Assembly (NCBI GenBank): GCA_933228675.1
Contig: OW121744.1
Location: 61,545,928 to 61,609,927, forward strand
From: Stomorhina lunata
Taxonomy: Eukaryota; Arthropoda; Insecta; Diptera; Rhiniidae
Direction of reading: 5' to 3'
DNA: 64,000 nucleotides
Part shown: positions 1 through 10,390 of the stretch, one piece after another
How positions within the stretch are numbered: position 1 is the first letter of the stretch
How the letters are laid out: every line of letters begins with the position of its first letter
The notes under the pieces: model-generated
Told to the model about the DNA's origin: nothing
Seen by the model: only the letters and a program-made list of their open reading frames with translations
Database searches by the model: none
Translations under genes and position numbers: made by a program

Positions 1-1258
1 TCAAGAAATCATGAAGCAAAAAAGATGTGTATCAAAAAGAGATTATGACGGCTAGTAGTATTCTACCAAAATACGAGAATTCTTCTATATAATGCAAGTC
101 ACTCAGATCATACTCTCCAGATCCGGCGACTTCCGATTATTATTATTTGTTGTGGTCATTGCTAAAATTTTTTGGACAGAAGAGGTAAGAATATAACTTT
201 TACCTATGAAAATATCCAATATAATTAATTGCTTTTCGAACAACCCAATAGCAGTGATGCTGACGACGGCAGTCGGTTCTTCGTACTGGAACGACTTGGA
301 AATCTTAGAATTCCGACCAAGGACTGCCATTTCTGTGATATTACCAACAATATCGCAGTTACAACAACAACAACGAGAAGATTAAGAAAATGGCGAATAG
401 CAAAAAATATAGCTCACATATCGATCTATATTTTATTAAAATGCATTCATAATTGAAGGTTTTTATAACTTATTTTTGTTAATTACAATCCTTCACTTTA
501 ACTAAGAACTATTGTTTATGATATATTTTTAAAAACCTGATGTATCAATTGTCGATCCAATTTGTTTGTGATCCTTTAGGTCGATTCAATTGGAAATTGT
601 AAAGTTTTGGCTTTAATACCAAGATTACAATGCCAATGGCCAAGGAAATTGCCTAACATTCTGAAGTAAACATTGTATAATAAATTAATATCATGGAAAT
701 AAATTAACTAAGTAAAAATTAGAGGAGGTTTTTGGACATCAAAACACAAACTAATACAGGAAATTTGAAATTGGGTGTATGTAACGTGCAAATCAAAATA
801 TTATTTTATATAAACTCAAATAAAGGGTAAAGTTCGTGCAAAAAAAGGACTCGCATCTGTATTCATAAAATCTTATTTTCAAAAAAGAATAATTTTTATT
901 TCTTCGAAAATTGTAACAATCTTCTTAGGAATACAGAAGCTCATTCTGTATATAAGGGGATAAATTAAACACAAACAAATAAACTGCAAACAAAATTCAA
1001 ATAAGAAGAGGACAAGGTTTAGGGTATTTTTGGTAAATAAAATCAATCCTGTTTTAAAGTTTAACAAAAAAAAATAACAAAACTTACACAGATTGAAACC
1101 TAAAACAGGTGAACGATTTTTTGTTATAAAAATGATTTTTTTAAACACGAAACAAAACAAATAAGTTTTCTTGATTTGTATTGGATGTTAAACATTTAAA
1201 GTGAATAAAAAACAAATAGTTTTTTATTTGTATATGATTCTACAACTAGATACACTAA
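1..1258. other. Non-coding stretch at the left edge, 3' side of the myosin gene
   Basis: AT-rich sequence with no protein similarity I recognise, apart from the dispersed repeat at 229-400. The minus strand has an AATAAA-type signal at 1228-1223, just downstream of the candidate terminal exon. The conserved C-terminal tail exon of non-muscle myosin was looked for here on the minus strand and not found, so it probably lies left of the window. Confidence 0.5.
229..400. repeat. Dispersed repeat, paralogous empty site of the 12.47-kb MITE
   Basis: This stretch aligns with the reverse complement of 12430-12850 (shared blocks around GGAACGACT, GGAAAT, CAAGG.CTG and a run of ACA triplets). A shorter relative of the AGAATTCCGACCAAG block is at about 11930-11960. 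The copy at 12.4-12.85 kb is interrupted at TTAA by a MITE, whereas here the matching position (341-344, TTAC) is uninterrupted. The short open frames on both strands are not convincing genes. Its parent element is unknown; a LINE end is possible. Confidence 0.6.
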
Positions 1259-1349
1259 TTATTGTATGCCCTCACAATTCATGATAAGAGTAGGATCCTT
1301 TTTGGGTGAATAAGCTTTAGCCTTTTCAGTTTCGGCGACTTGTATTGAC
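1259..1349 (-). CDS. Candidate alternative terminal exon of the myosin gene
   Basis: Seen: an AG acceptor at 1351-1350 lies 119 nt beyond the GTAAGT donor of the last recognised rod exon. Joining 1469 to 1349 completes an Arg codon and continues 29 codons, rich in Lys, Glu and Pro, to a TAA at 1261-1259. An AATAAA-type signal follows about 30 nt later. Known: the usual fly tail after this junction is Gly/Ser-rich, and this peptide does not resemble it. Inference: an alternative short C-terminus, or chance openness in AT-rich intron sequence. The acceptor has a poor pyrimidine tract. Confidence 0.28.
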
Positions 1350-1468
1350 CTAATTATGATTGTTGATTTTTTCATAAGTATATTTATATAAAAATAAAAA
1401 ATAATAAATAAATACTAATTGCATATTTCACAATGGAAAGAGAATAAAAATGAATCTTGTTAACTTAC

Positions 1469-1632
1469 CTTAATTTAGTTTTAAGGGAATTAATTTCACG
1501 ATTCATGGCTTCTTGGCTTTCGATCATATCCTCGCATTCACGTTGATATTTACGTTTTTGGGTCTTTTCCTTTTGTAATTCTTCCTCTGTTTCGTCCAGA
1601 TTACGTTTAAGTAATTTCATGCGACTATTAAG
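1469..1632 (-). CDS. zip: Non-muscle myosin II heavy chain, distal rod exon
   Basis: This exon encodes about 54 residues of the C-terminal coiled-coil rod, containing the stretches MKLLKRNLDETEEELQKEK and ECEDMIESQEAMNREI typical of insect and vertebrate non-muscle myosin II. The acceptor TTTTACAG ends at 1633 and the donor GTAAGT begins at 1468. The preceding exon ends in phase 0 and this one ends two bases into an Arg codon, so at least one more exon must follow. The rod drives bipolar filament assembly for cytoplasmic contractility. Identity is very secure; only the downstream tail is missing. Confidence 0.95.
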
Positions 1633-1696
1633 CTGTAAAAATTTAAAATTTTGTAAGGAATTTGACTAGGAAGGAGTCGTCTAAACAGAAACTTAC

Positions 1697-2992
1697 TTTA
1701 TCTATTTGCTCTTTGTATTGATCGGCATGTCGACGCTCGTCTTCAATGTTCAAGCCCAATTCCTTGATTTTCTTTTCCATCTTGCGATTGGCTTTCTGTT
1801 GCAGGAGACGTTCTTTACCCTCGTTGTCGAGTTGTTCTTCCAGATTGGCAATCTTGGCTTCAAGAGTGGCAATTGTGGCCTTGATTTTGGTTCTTTGCGC
1901 AGTTTCGATTTCAGCCAGTTTTGCTTTCAGCTCCTTGTTTTGACGTTCCAAAAGTGCTCTTGTGTTTTCGTTCTTTTGCGCATTTGACTTTTCTGTAGCC
2001 AATTCAGTCGACAATTGCTCATTCAACAATTGCGCCTTGCGACTACGATCGAGTAGGATTTCGGAGTTGGATTGTTCTTCTTCGAGTTCTTCTTCCAATG
2101 AGGCAATGCGGGCTTCCAAACGACGCTTCTCGTCAATCATAAGTGTTCCCTTGCTGGCGTTGGCAGCCATTTCTTCGGCCAATTCATCACGTTCGGTTTC
2201 GGCAGCACGGCGCGCTCTTTCTGAACTGGCTAAATCTTCTGTGAGTTGCATTACTTCAGCTTCCAGGGCTTTCACTTTGCGTTCGGCCTCTTTGCTGAGA
2301 GCTTGTAATTCTTCTTTAGCGGCCTTGGCTTCTTCGGCTTCGCGAAGGGCATCCTTAACCTGAACTTGCAATTTCTTGGCATGTTTGAGGGCATCTTCTT
2401 TCACCTTATTGTGCATTTCCATTGTGGTTTCCAATTCTTTAAGATCACCTTCAAGTTTCTTTTTGGAAGCTACGGCAGCTGTACGTTGTTTACGTTCCTC
2501 ATCTAATTCGGCTTCAAGATCGCGCAGTTGTTTAACCAAACCACGACGTTTCTCTTCGGCCTGTTCTTCCTTAGCTTGGAGATCACGCTCAAATTGTGAA
2601 CGCAAGGCTTGCATATTGACTTCTAACCGTAATTTGGCATCTTCAGTTAGTTGAAGATCATCCTCTAATTCTTCATTTTGTGCTTTTAGTTCGGCCAATT
2701 GGGATTCTAAGGCTCGTTTAGCCTTCTCCAATTCATGCACATTTTTGTCGGCAGTACCTTGTGTATTGGCCAGATCATCCAATTCATTCTGGAGCGCCTT
2801 GCGTTTCGTTTCCATATCTTCGATTTTATCGTAGGCTTCGTCTAATTCGCGACTCAATGAAAGCACCTTTGTTTCCTTTTCGCGGGCTTCCCGTTCAGCT
2901 GTATCACGTTCTTGGGCATATTGTTCTGAAATTGATTTCTCTTCAGCCAAAATCTTATCAAAGTTCTTTTGTTTTTTCTCCAATTCAAGCAC
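1697..2992 (-). CDS. zip: Non-muscle myosin II heavy chain, main rod exon
   Basis: This 1,296-nt exon (432 codons, phase 0 at both ends) begins [19 protein letters not shown] and ends in KEQIDK. The whole exon is heptad-repeat coiled coil, rich in Glu, Lys, Leu and Ala, with no proline-rich break. Junctions are an AG acceptor at 2994-2993 and a GTAAGT donor at 1696. It matches the fly rod nearly residue for residue as far as I recall it. It forms the alpha-helical dimer and filament backbone. The upstream intron is only 69 nt with a GC donor; the downstream intron is 64 nt. Confidence 0.96.
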
Positions 2993-3061
2993 CTGTTTGA
3001 GAAACACGATTTATAAAATTAAAATATACATATGATTTTTTAGGGGTATCTTTCTACTTGC
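2993..3061 (-). other. zip: GC-AG intron in the myosin rod
   Basis: On the minus strand the exon ends ...ACAAAG at 3062 and the intron begins GCAAGT at 3061, ending in AG at 2994-2993. The only nearby GT (3057-3056) would add four bases and break the frame into VLELEKK. The conserved protein join RTK|VLELEKK therefore requires the GC donor. The rest of the donor fits the strong consensus, as is usual for GC-AG introns. Confidence 0.85.
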
Positions 3062-3592
3062 CTTTGTGCGTTGTGCTTCCAATTCAATGGTGGCATCCTC
3101 CAATTCGGACTGAATCTTCTTTTTACTCTTGTCCAAACGATCATTTTGAGCCTGCAACTCTTTGACTTGTCTCTCCAAATCCTCAATGCTCTTGTTCAAA
3201 CGTTTCTTGCCTTCTTCCAATTCCTTAACCATATCTGCATCTTCTTCGGCCTTCTTTTTGATGTCTTGCATGGTGACTGTTAATTCGGCCAATTTGCGTT
3301 CGTAGTTCTTTTTCGTTTCTTCGTCTTCTTCAAGCTGTTCCTGCAGCGCTTCCTTCTCAGACTCAAGTTGACGCAACTTAGAACTTAGTGATAATTTCTG
3401 GCGGGTTTCTTCTTCGAGTAATTGTTGAGTTTCGGCAAGTTGGGACTCCATATTGCTGGCTGATTTAACTGCAGCAGATGCTTTCAATTCAGCTTCTTCC
3501 AGTTGATTTGTTATATATTCTGACTCTTGTTGAAGTTTTGTGCATTTCTCTTGCAACTCCGAACGGGCTCGTTCCACTTCAGCCAATTTCAC
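3062..3592 (-). CDS. zip: Non-muscle myosin II heavy chain, rod exon
   Basis: This exon has 531 nt (177 codons, phase 0 at both ends), starting VKLAEVERARSELQEKC and ending LEAQRTK. It is coiled-coil rod throughout. The acceptor GTTACAG ends at 3593 and the donor is the GC site at 3061. The reading frame stays open upstream of the acceptor because of a hexamer-like repeat in the intron; that extension is not exon. The downstream open frame past 3062 is likewise intronic. Confidence 0.95.
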
Positions 3593-4013
3593 CTGTAACA
3601 ATGAATGAAGGGTATGATTATGAAGGTGATGAATTTCTATTTCTAATTCTATTTCTATTTCAATTTCGATTTCTATATTAACACAAACAGCCAACATACT
3701 ACACTCCACACTCAACTACTCAATACAGAAAACAAATCAATCACATACATAACGACAATGTATGCATCTACAGATTTGTCATATTGGCTTGGAGAGGAGC
3801 TTCTCAGTGGGAGAATGGAGTGTATTAGTGTAAATAGCGGTTAGAAACCGCAAAAAAATAGATTCAAATGGTTCGTAGTTGCACAATGTTTGCTTTTGCT
3901 CATAGACATTATTAGTTTCCATTTTATTGAAGGAGAGCTTGCGGTCGAGACTCTATACCGCATTGACTGTGTTGGGACAACTTTATTGAATGAATATAAT
4001 ATTATTTATTTAC
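3593..4013 (-). other. 421-nt intron with a TTTCTA-like simple repeat
   Basis: This intron lies between two rod exons, with a GTAAAT donor at 4013 and an AG acceptor at 3594-3593. At about 3636-3678 the plus strand carries an imperfect repeat of the hexamer TTTCTA. The remainder is unremarkable; no coding sequence or conserved motif was recognised. Confidence 0.8.
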
Positions 4014-4318
4014 TTGTAATTCAGCAATTTGAGATTCGGCCTGTTTACGACGACGATCATTTTCTTGGCGGGAGCTGTTAACACTACGTAGTTCGGTTGC
4101 CAAATCGGCATTTTCGGCTTCCAAAGTACCCTTGGCCTTTTCTAGCACAGCTTTAGCTTTACGAAGATTCTCCAATTGTTCATTGATGCCATTTAGTTCT
4201 TGGACATGCTTATGTCTCATTTCAGCTACCATAGATTCGTGATTGACTGTCTCTTCTTCCAGAGATTTTTTAAGGGATGCCAACTCCTGTTCACGTTTGG
4301 AACGTAGTTCTTGTTGGG
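4014..4318 (-). CDS. zip: Non-muscle myosin II heavy chain, proximal rod exon
   Basis: This 305-nt exon starts with two bases completing an Ala codon, then QQELRSKREQELASLKK, and ends QIAELQ in phase 0. It is coiled-coil rod (segment S2 side) and includes a stretch such as NADLATELRSVNSSRQENDR characteristic of this myosin. The acceptor TTTCTGTATAG ends at 4319 and the donor GTAAAT starts at 4013. The upstream intron, 4381-4319, is 63 nt with donor GTAAGT. Confidence 0.95.
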
Positions 4319-4381
4319 CTATACAGAAATGAAATTATTATAAAGAATACTAAATGTAAAAACTTTTTTGTAAAGACTTAC

Positions 4382-7121
4382 CTGCTGTTGTGTCCAGAGA
4401 ATCCAAAAGTTCATTTTTAAGAGCTTCCAATTCTTCACCTAAATCACGACGTATTTTCTCGGCCTTAGCCCTGGCTGCCTTTTCGGCTTCCAAATCTTCT
4501 TGTAACTCAGCTAATTGGGACTCTATTTCTCTTTGAGCTTTCTGAGCTGATGCCTTAGATGCTGATTCTTCATCAATTCGCATAAGAGTTTGGGTAAGTT
4601 CTTCTTCGCGTTTCGCTAATTGTATCTGGAGTTCATCTACTTGTGTACGGCGTTCATTGAGTTGTTCTTTAAGATCTGCCATTTCGGTTTCGATTTTACG
4701 TTTGGTGCGGTCGGATTCTTGTCTTTGCTGTTGGTCTTTGTGGAGTCTTTCCTCTAATTCGGCTATGGTGGCTTCGTGTTTTGCTTTCAATTTCGCCAAG
4801 TGTTTGGCTTTTTCTTCTTCCTCAGCCAAAGTTTGTGAAAGATCATTGGCTCGTTCCTCCAGCAATTTCTTTTCCTTGACCATTTTTTGATTTTGATCTT
4901 CGGTGAGGGCAAGTTCCTCTTCGTATTTCTTAATTTTGCCATCAAGTTGCACCTTTTCCAATTGTAATTTTTGTCGAGCTGCTTCCTCCTCTTCCAATTG
5001 TTCCTCGAGGTCTTGAATGTTCAATTCAAGTTTTTTCTTTTCTACACCCAAAGACAATACACGCTCTTCCTCTTCTTCGATGCGTGTTTCCAATTCTTGC
5101 ATCATATCTTCCAATTCCTGTTTGCGAGCCATCAGTCTGGAACGCGACTCTTCCGCCTCAGCACAAAGTTCTATTTCAGCTTGCAACTGTTCGGCCAATG
5201 AGGTCTTCTCCTCCAGCGCCTGTTGGTACTTGCGCTCATACTCTTGGGTACTCTTTGCGAGTGTGTCAAGTTTTTCACGCACTTGCTTAAGCTCATCTTC
5301 TTTTTGAACGAGCTTCTCTTCCTGCTTCGTAACCTCCAGCAGAGGTTTGACTTTTGTGTACAAACGCCACCACTGCCAATTCCGTAACTTCAAATAGGCA
5401 GCACAATTACGCTGGATAATACGTATAGCATTCAATTGTTGCAATCGCTTCTGATAGTTACGTCTGGCCAAGAAACCACGGCAGAATGCTTGGAAGTTTA
5501 CAATTAAATCGGTAATCTTGTAATCACGTTCTTCTTCGAGATGAGCTAAAACACCAGCGCGGAAGAAGATCTTCGACTGACCGACACGGAAAAGATTCGA
5601 GTCGAGTTCCAGAGCTGAAATCATTTTCTCGCAAGCCTTCTTGCCATCCATAAAGCCTTTCGGTATGACGTTGGGTGTAAGCAATTCGTAACGTTGACGG
5701 AACTCTTGGAATGGAATACGATTGGGGAAGCCCTGGCGACAAATACGAATACCTTCGAGCACACCATTACAACGCAACTGGTCGAGGACCAGAGGGGCAT
5801 CAATTTTGCCAGCACGTTTCTCATGATTGGGTATGATACAACGCACAAAGTTTGGATTGGTGTTGCGCAAAGTGTCCATAAGTTTAGCCAATTGCTCCTT
5901 GTACAAATGCGATACTGTACGGAACATACCCTTGCGGGTACGAGCTCCGAATTGAGTATCGGTAAGAGCTTGATGAGCCATGCCAACAATTTCGGCGTCT
6001 TTCCAAATGTTGACCACAAATGGATCTTGCGAGTTTTGTAGCAGAGAAACAATGTTTTCATTTAGCGGATCCATATTCTTCATCAACCACTTGGCAGCAG
6101 AATAATCCACCTTGCCGGCGTAGTGTACAATAGCAAAGTCGGCTACACCACGGAAATCTGTTTTCATGAATTTCGGATGCATTGAATGTGCTGACACCAA
6201 TTTCTCGACGAAAGTCTTGTCAGTGGCCTTGGGGAACCAACATTCCTCATCCAAAAGAGCCATAATACCACCAGGTTTATCAATTAAATCAATCGTTGGC
6301 TGCAGATCTAAGCCGAAATCAATGAATTTCCACTCAATACCTTCTCTCTGGTATTCCTCCTGTTCCAAAATGAACATGGTGTGATTGAAAAGTTGTTGCA
6401 ACTTTTCGTTCGTGTAATTAATGCACAGCTGTTCGAATGAGTTCAACTCGAAAATTTCAAAACCAGCCATATCGAGAATACCGATGAACGAGGCACCCTG
6501 ACGTTTAGTACGATCCAAAGAACGATTAATACGATTCACTAACCACTTGAACATGCGTTCATAGCACGCCTTAGCAATGGCTTCCACTGCAAATTCGACC
6601 TGTTCCTTAGTTTGGGCCTTTGTCACAAAGTCACGGCCAACCTTAATGCGAGGCGTAAGGAAAGCTCTGGTCATGTCAGTAACACTCAAACCCAATAGGT
6701 GGGCAATTTTCTGGGCCACTGTATTGTCAGGCAACGTAGCTTGATCATTGTTGCGTTCCTGTCGGAATTTCATACAACCAAACAGCAAAACGGCACTAAC
6801 AATACGGAATATCGAGTTAAAGTCGTCAGACGTCATGCCCATGATGTTCATAGACTTAACGGTAGCTTGAAATTCGGCAAAATCATCGACACCGGGCACT
6901 GGCAAACTGCCATTTGAAAGGAATGGATATGTTTTGATATCATCTAAGATGAATTTTTCACGTTGTTCAGGCGTAGCGCCAGCGAGTAATTGATAGAAAA
7001 TATGGAATGTTCTTTCGTCTTTGGCTTGACGAATGGCACGAGATTTTTCGAGTAAATAAGTTTCAATGTTGGCACCCGAAATATAACCAGAAGCATCAAA
7101 ATTGATGCGTATGAATTTACC
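4382..7121 (-). CDS. zip: Non-muscle myosin II heavy chain, motor, neck and S2 exon
   Basis: This 2,740-nt exon encodes 913 residues plus one base. It starts [13 protein letters not shown], completing switch I (SSRF|GKF across the intron). Switch II is LDMAGFE near 6475-6455. The actin-binding and relay parts include [19 protein letters not shown], the SH1/SH2 helix [18 protein letters not shown] lies near 5780-5730, and the converter follows. IQ motifs for the essential and regulatory light chains lie around 5500-5350 ([12 protein letters not shown] and [16 protein letters not shown]), and heptad coiled coil runs from about 5340 to 4382. The ATPase walks on actin in the cytoplasm and at the cell cortex. 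The frame is open across the whole exon although no ATG occurs in its first 72 codons. The acceptor is TTTGTTTAG before 7121 and the donor is GTAAGT at 4381. Confidence 0.97.
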
Positions 7122-7173
7122 CTAAACAAATGAAAAGATAATTTAATTAAATATTGCAATATAAAAGAATTTA

Positions 7174-7293
<120 letters not shown>

Positions 7294-7676
7294 CTAAATT
7301 TGTTGATGAAGAAAATAAATTAAAAAGAAAAATAAAAAAACGTAAATTAGCACAAAATATTCTTCTTTATTAATGAAAATAAGCATTTTAAAAAGTTTTT
7401 AGTTAAAAATCAAAAAACAATTCAGAAAAAAGCTAAAATAAGAAAATTGCAAATTAATCAACTACTAAGCTTAAGTTATTTATTAATATTAATTATTTTG
7501 GTTAGTAATTTTATTTTTATATAGTTTTTTTTTTTTAATTACAATTTATTAATACAAAATTATTAAACAAAACCAAAAGCTCTAATTTACATTTATAATT
7601 ATTAAAGAAAAACTCTAAATTTATACAACAACAACTCATTACAATGATTTTGGATTTTGTGGAATTTTGAAAATAC

Positions 7677-7823
7677 CTTGTTGAACACAGACCGGCTTCC
7701 GGTATTTTCTGTTAATTTAGCATTTTCTATATCATGACAATGATTTTTTAAACATTCTGTTTCAGACATACCATGGACATTGCATTGAATTTTTAAATTT
7801 TTCTTAACATTTACTTGCAAATT
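7677..7823 (-). CDS. zip: Cassette exon for a loop-1 insert of non-muscle myosin II
   Basis: This 147-nt exon (49 codons) has AG at 7825-7824 and a GT donor at 7676 with a weak consensus (GTATTT). It is phase 0 at both ends and begins NLQVNVKKNLKIQC. Inserted before GELEQQ, it sits exactly in loop 1 between the P-loop and switch I, the loop that tunes nucleotide release. From memory, Drosophila zipper long isoforms carry an insert here with a similar N..VN.KK..K start, which supports a real exon; I could not check this. It can be skipped without a frameshift. The intron to the switch I exon is 383 nt of AT-rich sequence. Confidence 0.78.
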
Positions 7824-8929
7824 CTGAAATCAATTTTTAGTTAAAGCATACAAGAGTATATTATAGTAAGACAATGAAGTTGATTATTAGAATGATGTTG
7901 ATGAAGATGATGATAATAATGATGAAGATAGTACAACTAATAATGATGATTATGATGTTTCAATTAAAAATATACATATAAGCATTAATGAGTTAAAGCA
8001 GTTGAGAAAAATACATTTTAATCCCGATTTTAAAACCTATTAATGGAGACATACTCTTACAGTTTTACCACGCAATTTTTTATTTATAAAACTATTAGTA
8101 AAAAAGTCAAGTTGTTTGAAATGATTCCTAATTTTTAATCTGTTTGGATATCTGTTTGGGTACATTTATTGATGAGCATAATCACAAATGTTATTTGAAA
8201 GAATGGGTTTTAAAATCAAGTTTTCTAAGGGATTCCTAGAGTCTGATCGCCTCATTCGATATCGATCAAAAATATTTCAGAAATATTTGTGTAGCATACT
8301 TTTAGGATACAATAAATAATTTTTTAACATATGATAAGTTCACAACATTTTATACTTTTTTGTGCAGTGCCCTATAGTGAAATAGTTTCGCTTTTGTTTT
8401 GACAAACAAAAAGACATATTTAGACATAAAACTTTATTAAATTTTAGCAATAAAAATAATTTTGAACATCCCTAAAGTATGTTATATAATATTTTCTAAA
8501 AGGTCGATCAATAACGAATGAGGTAAAGTGAACGCTATTAAAAGTGATGACTTAGGCGATATCGTTTTGATTTTCATCATAATATAGACAGAGAATTTGA
8601 TCTGATGACAATAACAAGTATTTGGAATCTTGGTTTTACAGAAATGAAATAGGAGGTGCACCAATCCAAAAAAAAAGGTTTCATCCCATAAAGTCATACG
8701 ATTTCAAAAGAAACGTTTTACACTATCAATGCAATTCGTCTTCTCTTGACCTAGAAGACGGACCTATCTTACTAGTTTATCGACGATTAGATCAAGTTAT
8801 GACCTGTATATTACTTTACCATCCAATTACTCTAACCCTTATACGGAGGCTATTATCGAGGATAATATTATTATTTTGGTAGATCAAGATAGCTGAAAAT
8901 ATAAAGATACCCTTATTGATAAGTGGAGG
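7824..8929. other. Intron sequence without a recognised gene
   Basis: Start of the 7,551-nt intron between microexon and cassette exon. It has an imperfect GAT/AAT triplet tract on the plus strand at about 7885-7955. A short ATTCGATATCGATCAAA block near 8253-8269 recurs near 11717-11733, so this is probably a decayed dispersed repeat. Nothing else recognised. Confidence 0.5.
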
Positions 8930-8934
8930 GTCTC

Positions 8935-10390
8935 CAGTGAATGCTCTTTTTCGGATCATTGCTTGATCTCCTTCAGCCCTTAAGGAATCCCAGGAAAACC
9001 AACTTTAAAAACTTTAGTAGGCTCTTGGACGGCAAGACAGTAAAAAGCCTCCTAGGAGTATTCCCCTGGAGGAATCCAATGCCTTGGTGTCACGGCTCAG
9101 TAAAAGATATATGGATAGCTACCATGAGAGCTGTCCATTAACATTTCCTGGGAAATGTAAAGTCAGAAGGTTGTTCAATAAGGACAAACTCACCCGCTTG
9201 GATGAAGATTGGTCAAATTTTAAGGTAACAAATATAAGAGTGATCTCTAAAAGGCCAATCGGACCAAGTGGTAAGACTACAGTGATTAAGTAAACGAGCT
9301 GTCCAGAATCAGATGCTATAAAAGAACCCTGTAGTTCCTTGTTTCATCCAGAAATCAGATGATTCGTGGACAGAATCGAACCTAGAGACACCTAATCTGC
9401 TCGTTGACACCCACCGACTACGGTATTTTCGGGTGTAATACCGAACATCTTGATAGATAAGATTGTCAGTATGAAGAGAATAAAATGGGCCGTGAATACG
9501 TTCATGCCGTACAAATCGGCCGGCCCGGATGGTATCATCCCTGTTACGTTTCATAATTCCTCCGACTATTGTCTATCAATTCTTCGTTCCATTTTTGTTA
9601 GCTGTCTATTTGGGGGCTTCATTCATTTAGGGTGATCTTTATACCAAAAGCAGAAAAGGCTAGTCACTCAAAACCAAAAGATTTTAGGCCAATAAGACTG
9701 TCGTCTTTTCTTCTGAAACTTGTTAGAAACGCATATCATATGTAACGCTCAGCACGCTTACCTAAAGGGTAAATCTGTTAAGAATGCACTTCATGGTGTG
9801 ATTGGTTTTATAGAAAAAGGGCTAGATTTTAAGGATACACGTTGGCAGCTTTTAAGACATTAAAGGAGCTTTCAATAATATTACGATCGACGCCATTAAG
9901 AACTCACTTATTGAAATGGATGAACAGGGTTTTCTGTTGAAGTGGGTAACGACCATGCTCAACATCAGGATAATCAACTCTATTCTAGAAAAACGCAACA
10001 TTTGTAGAAGGGTCACAAGAGGGGGTGTAATAACTTTGGCAACATTTGACCAACTAGTTAGGAAGATTGTCGCCTAAGCTGACGACGAAGTTAAACAGTG
10101 AAATTATGGAGTCGGCACTAGGAGACCTATCCTTCTGGACCTGAGAAAAGGATTAGGAGTCAACCCTGAAAAGAATGAGTTTGTTTTATTCACCAGGAAG
10201 TACAAGGTTGACAATTTCAAAATTCCAGTACTTAATGGTGTAGGACTATCATCATAAGCTAAATTTCTAGGCATCATCTTAGATAGGAAGTTATCTTGGA
10301 AAATGAACGCTCTTGAAAGAATAAAAAAAGTTTATTCTCCAAAGAGAGCTTAACAGATTGTTACTCGGTCTGTAAGTTTTAGTTTGTATC
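8935..10390 (+). pseudogene. Decayed LINE reverse transcriptase (EN-RT-RNase H type)
   Basis: Several frames read as one reverse transcriptase in order: FMPYKSAGPDGIIP (9498-9540 region), VIFIPKAEK followed by KPKDFRPIRLSSFLLKL (about 9632-9723), HAYLKGKSV, a FNNITIDAIKNSL segment, an A-D-D catalytic box preceded by a stop (about 10066-10090), and KFLGIILDRKLSWKMN near 10261-10302. Stops and frameshifts separate these blocks, so the copy is dead. The organisation matches I/LOA/R1-like non-LTR retrotransposons. It is on the opposite strand to, and appears related to, the copy at 12.85-15.06 kb. Confidence 0.85.

Noticed and set aside
103..330. Minus-strand frame as the missing myosin tail exon
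   Set aside because: The acceptor-like AG before it gives the wrong phase, and the frame belongs to a dispersed repeat also found at 12.4-12.85 kb.
1706..6917. Plus-strand open frames of up to 133 codons
   Set aside because: Antisense shadows of the highly conserved myosin exons, with low-complexity Ser/Phe-rich content.
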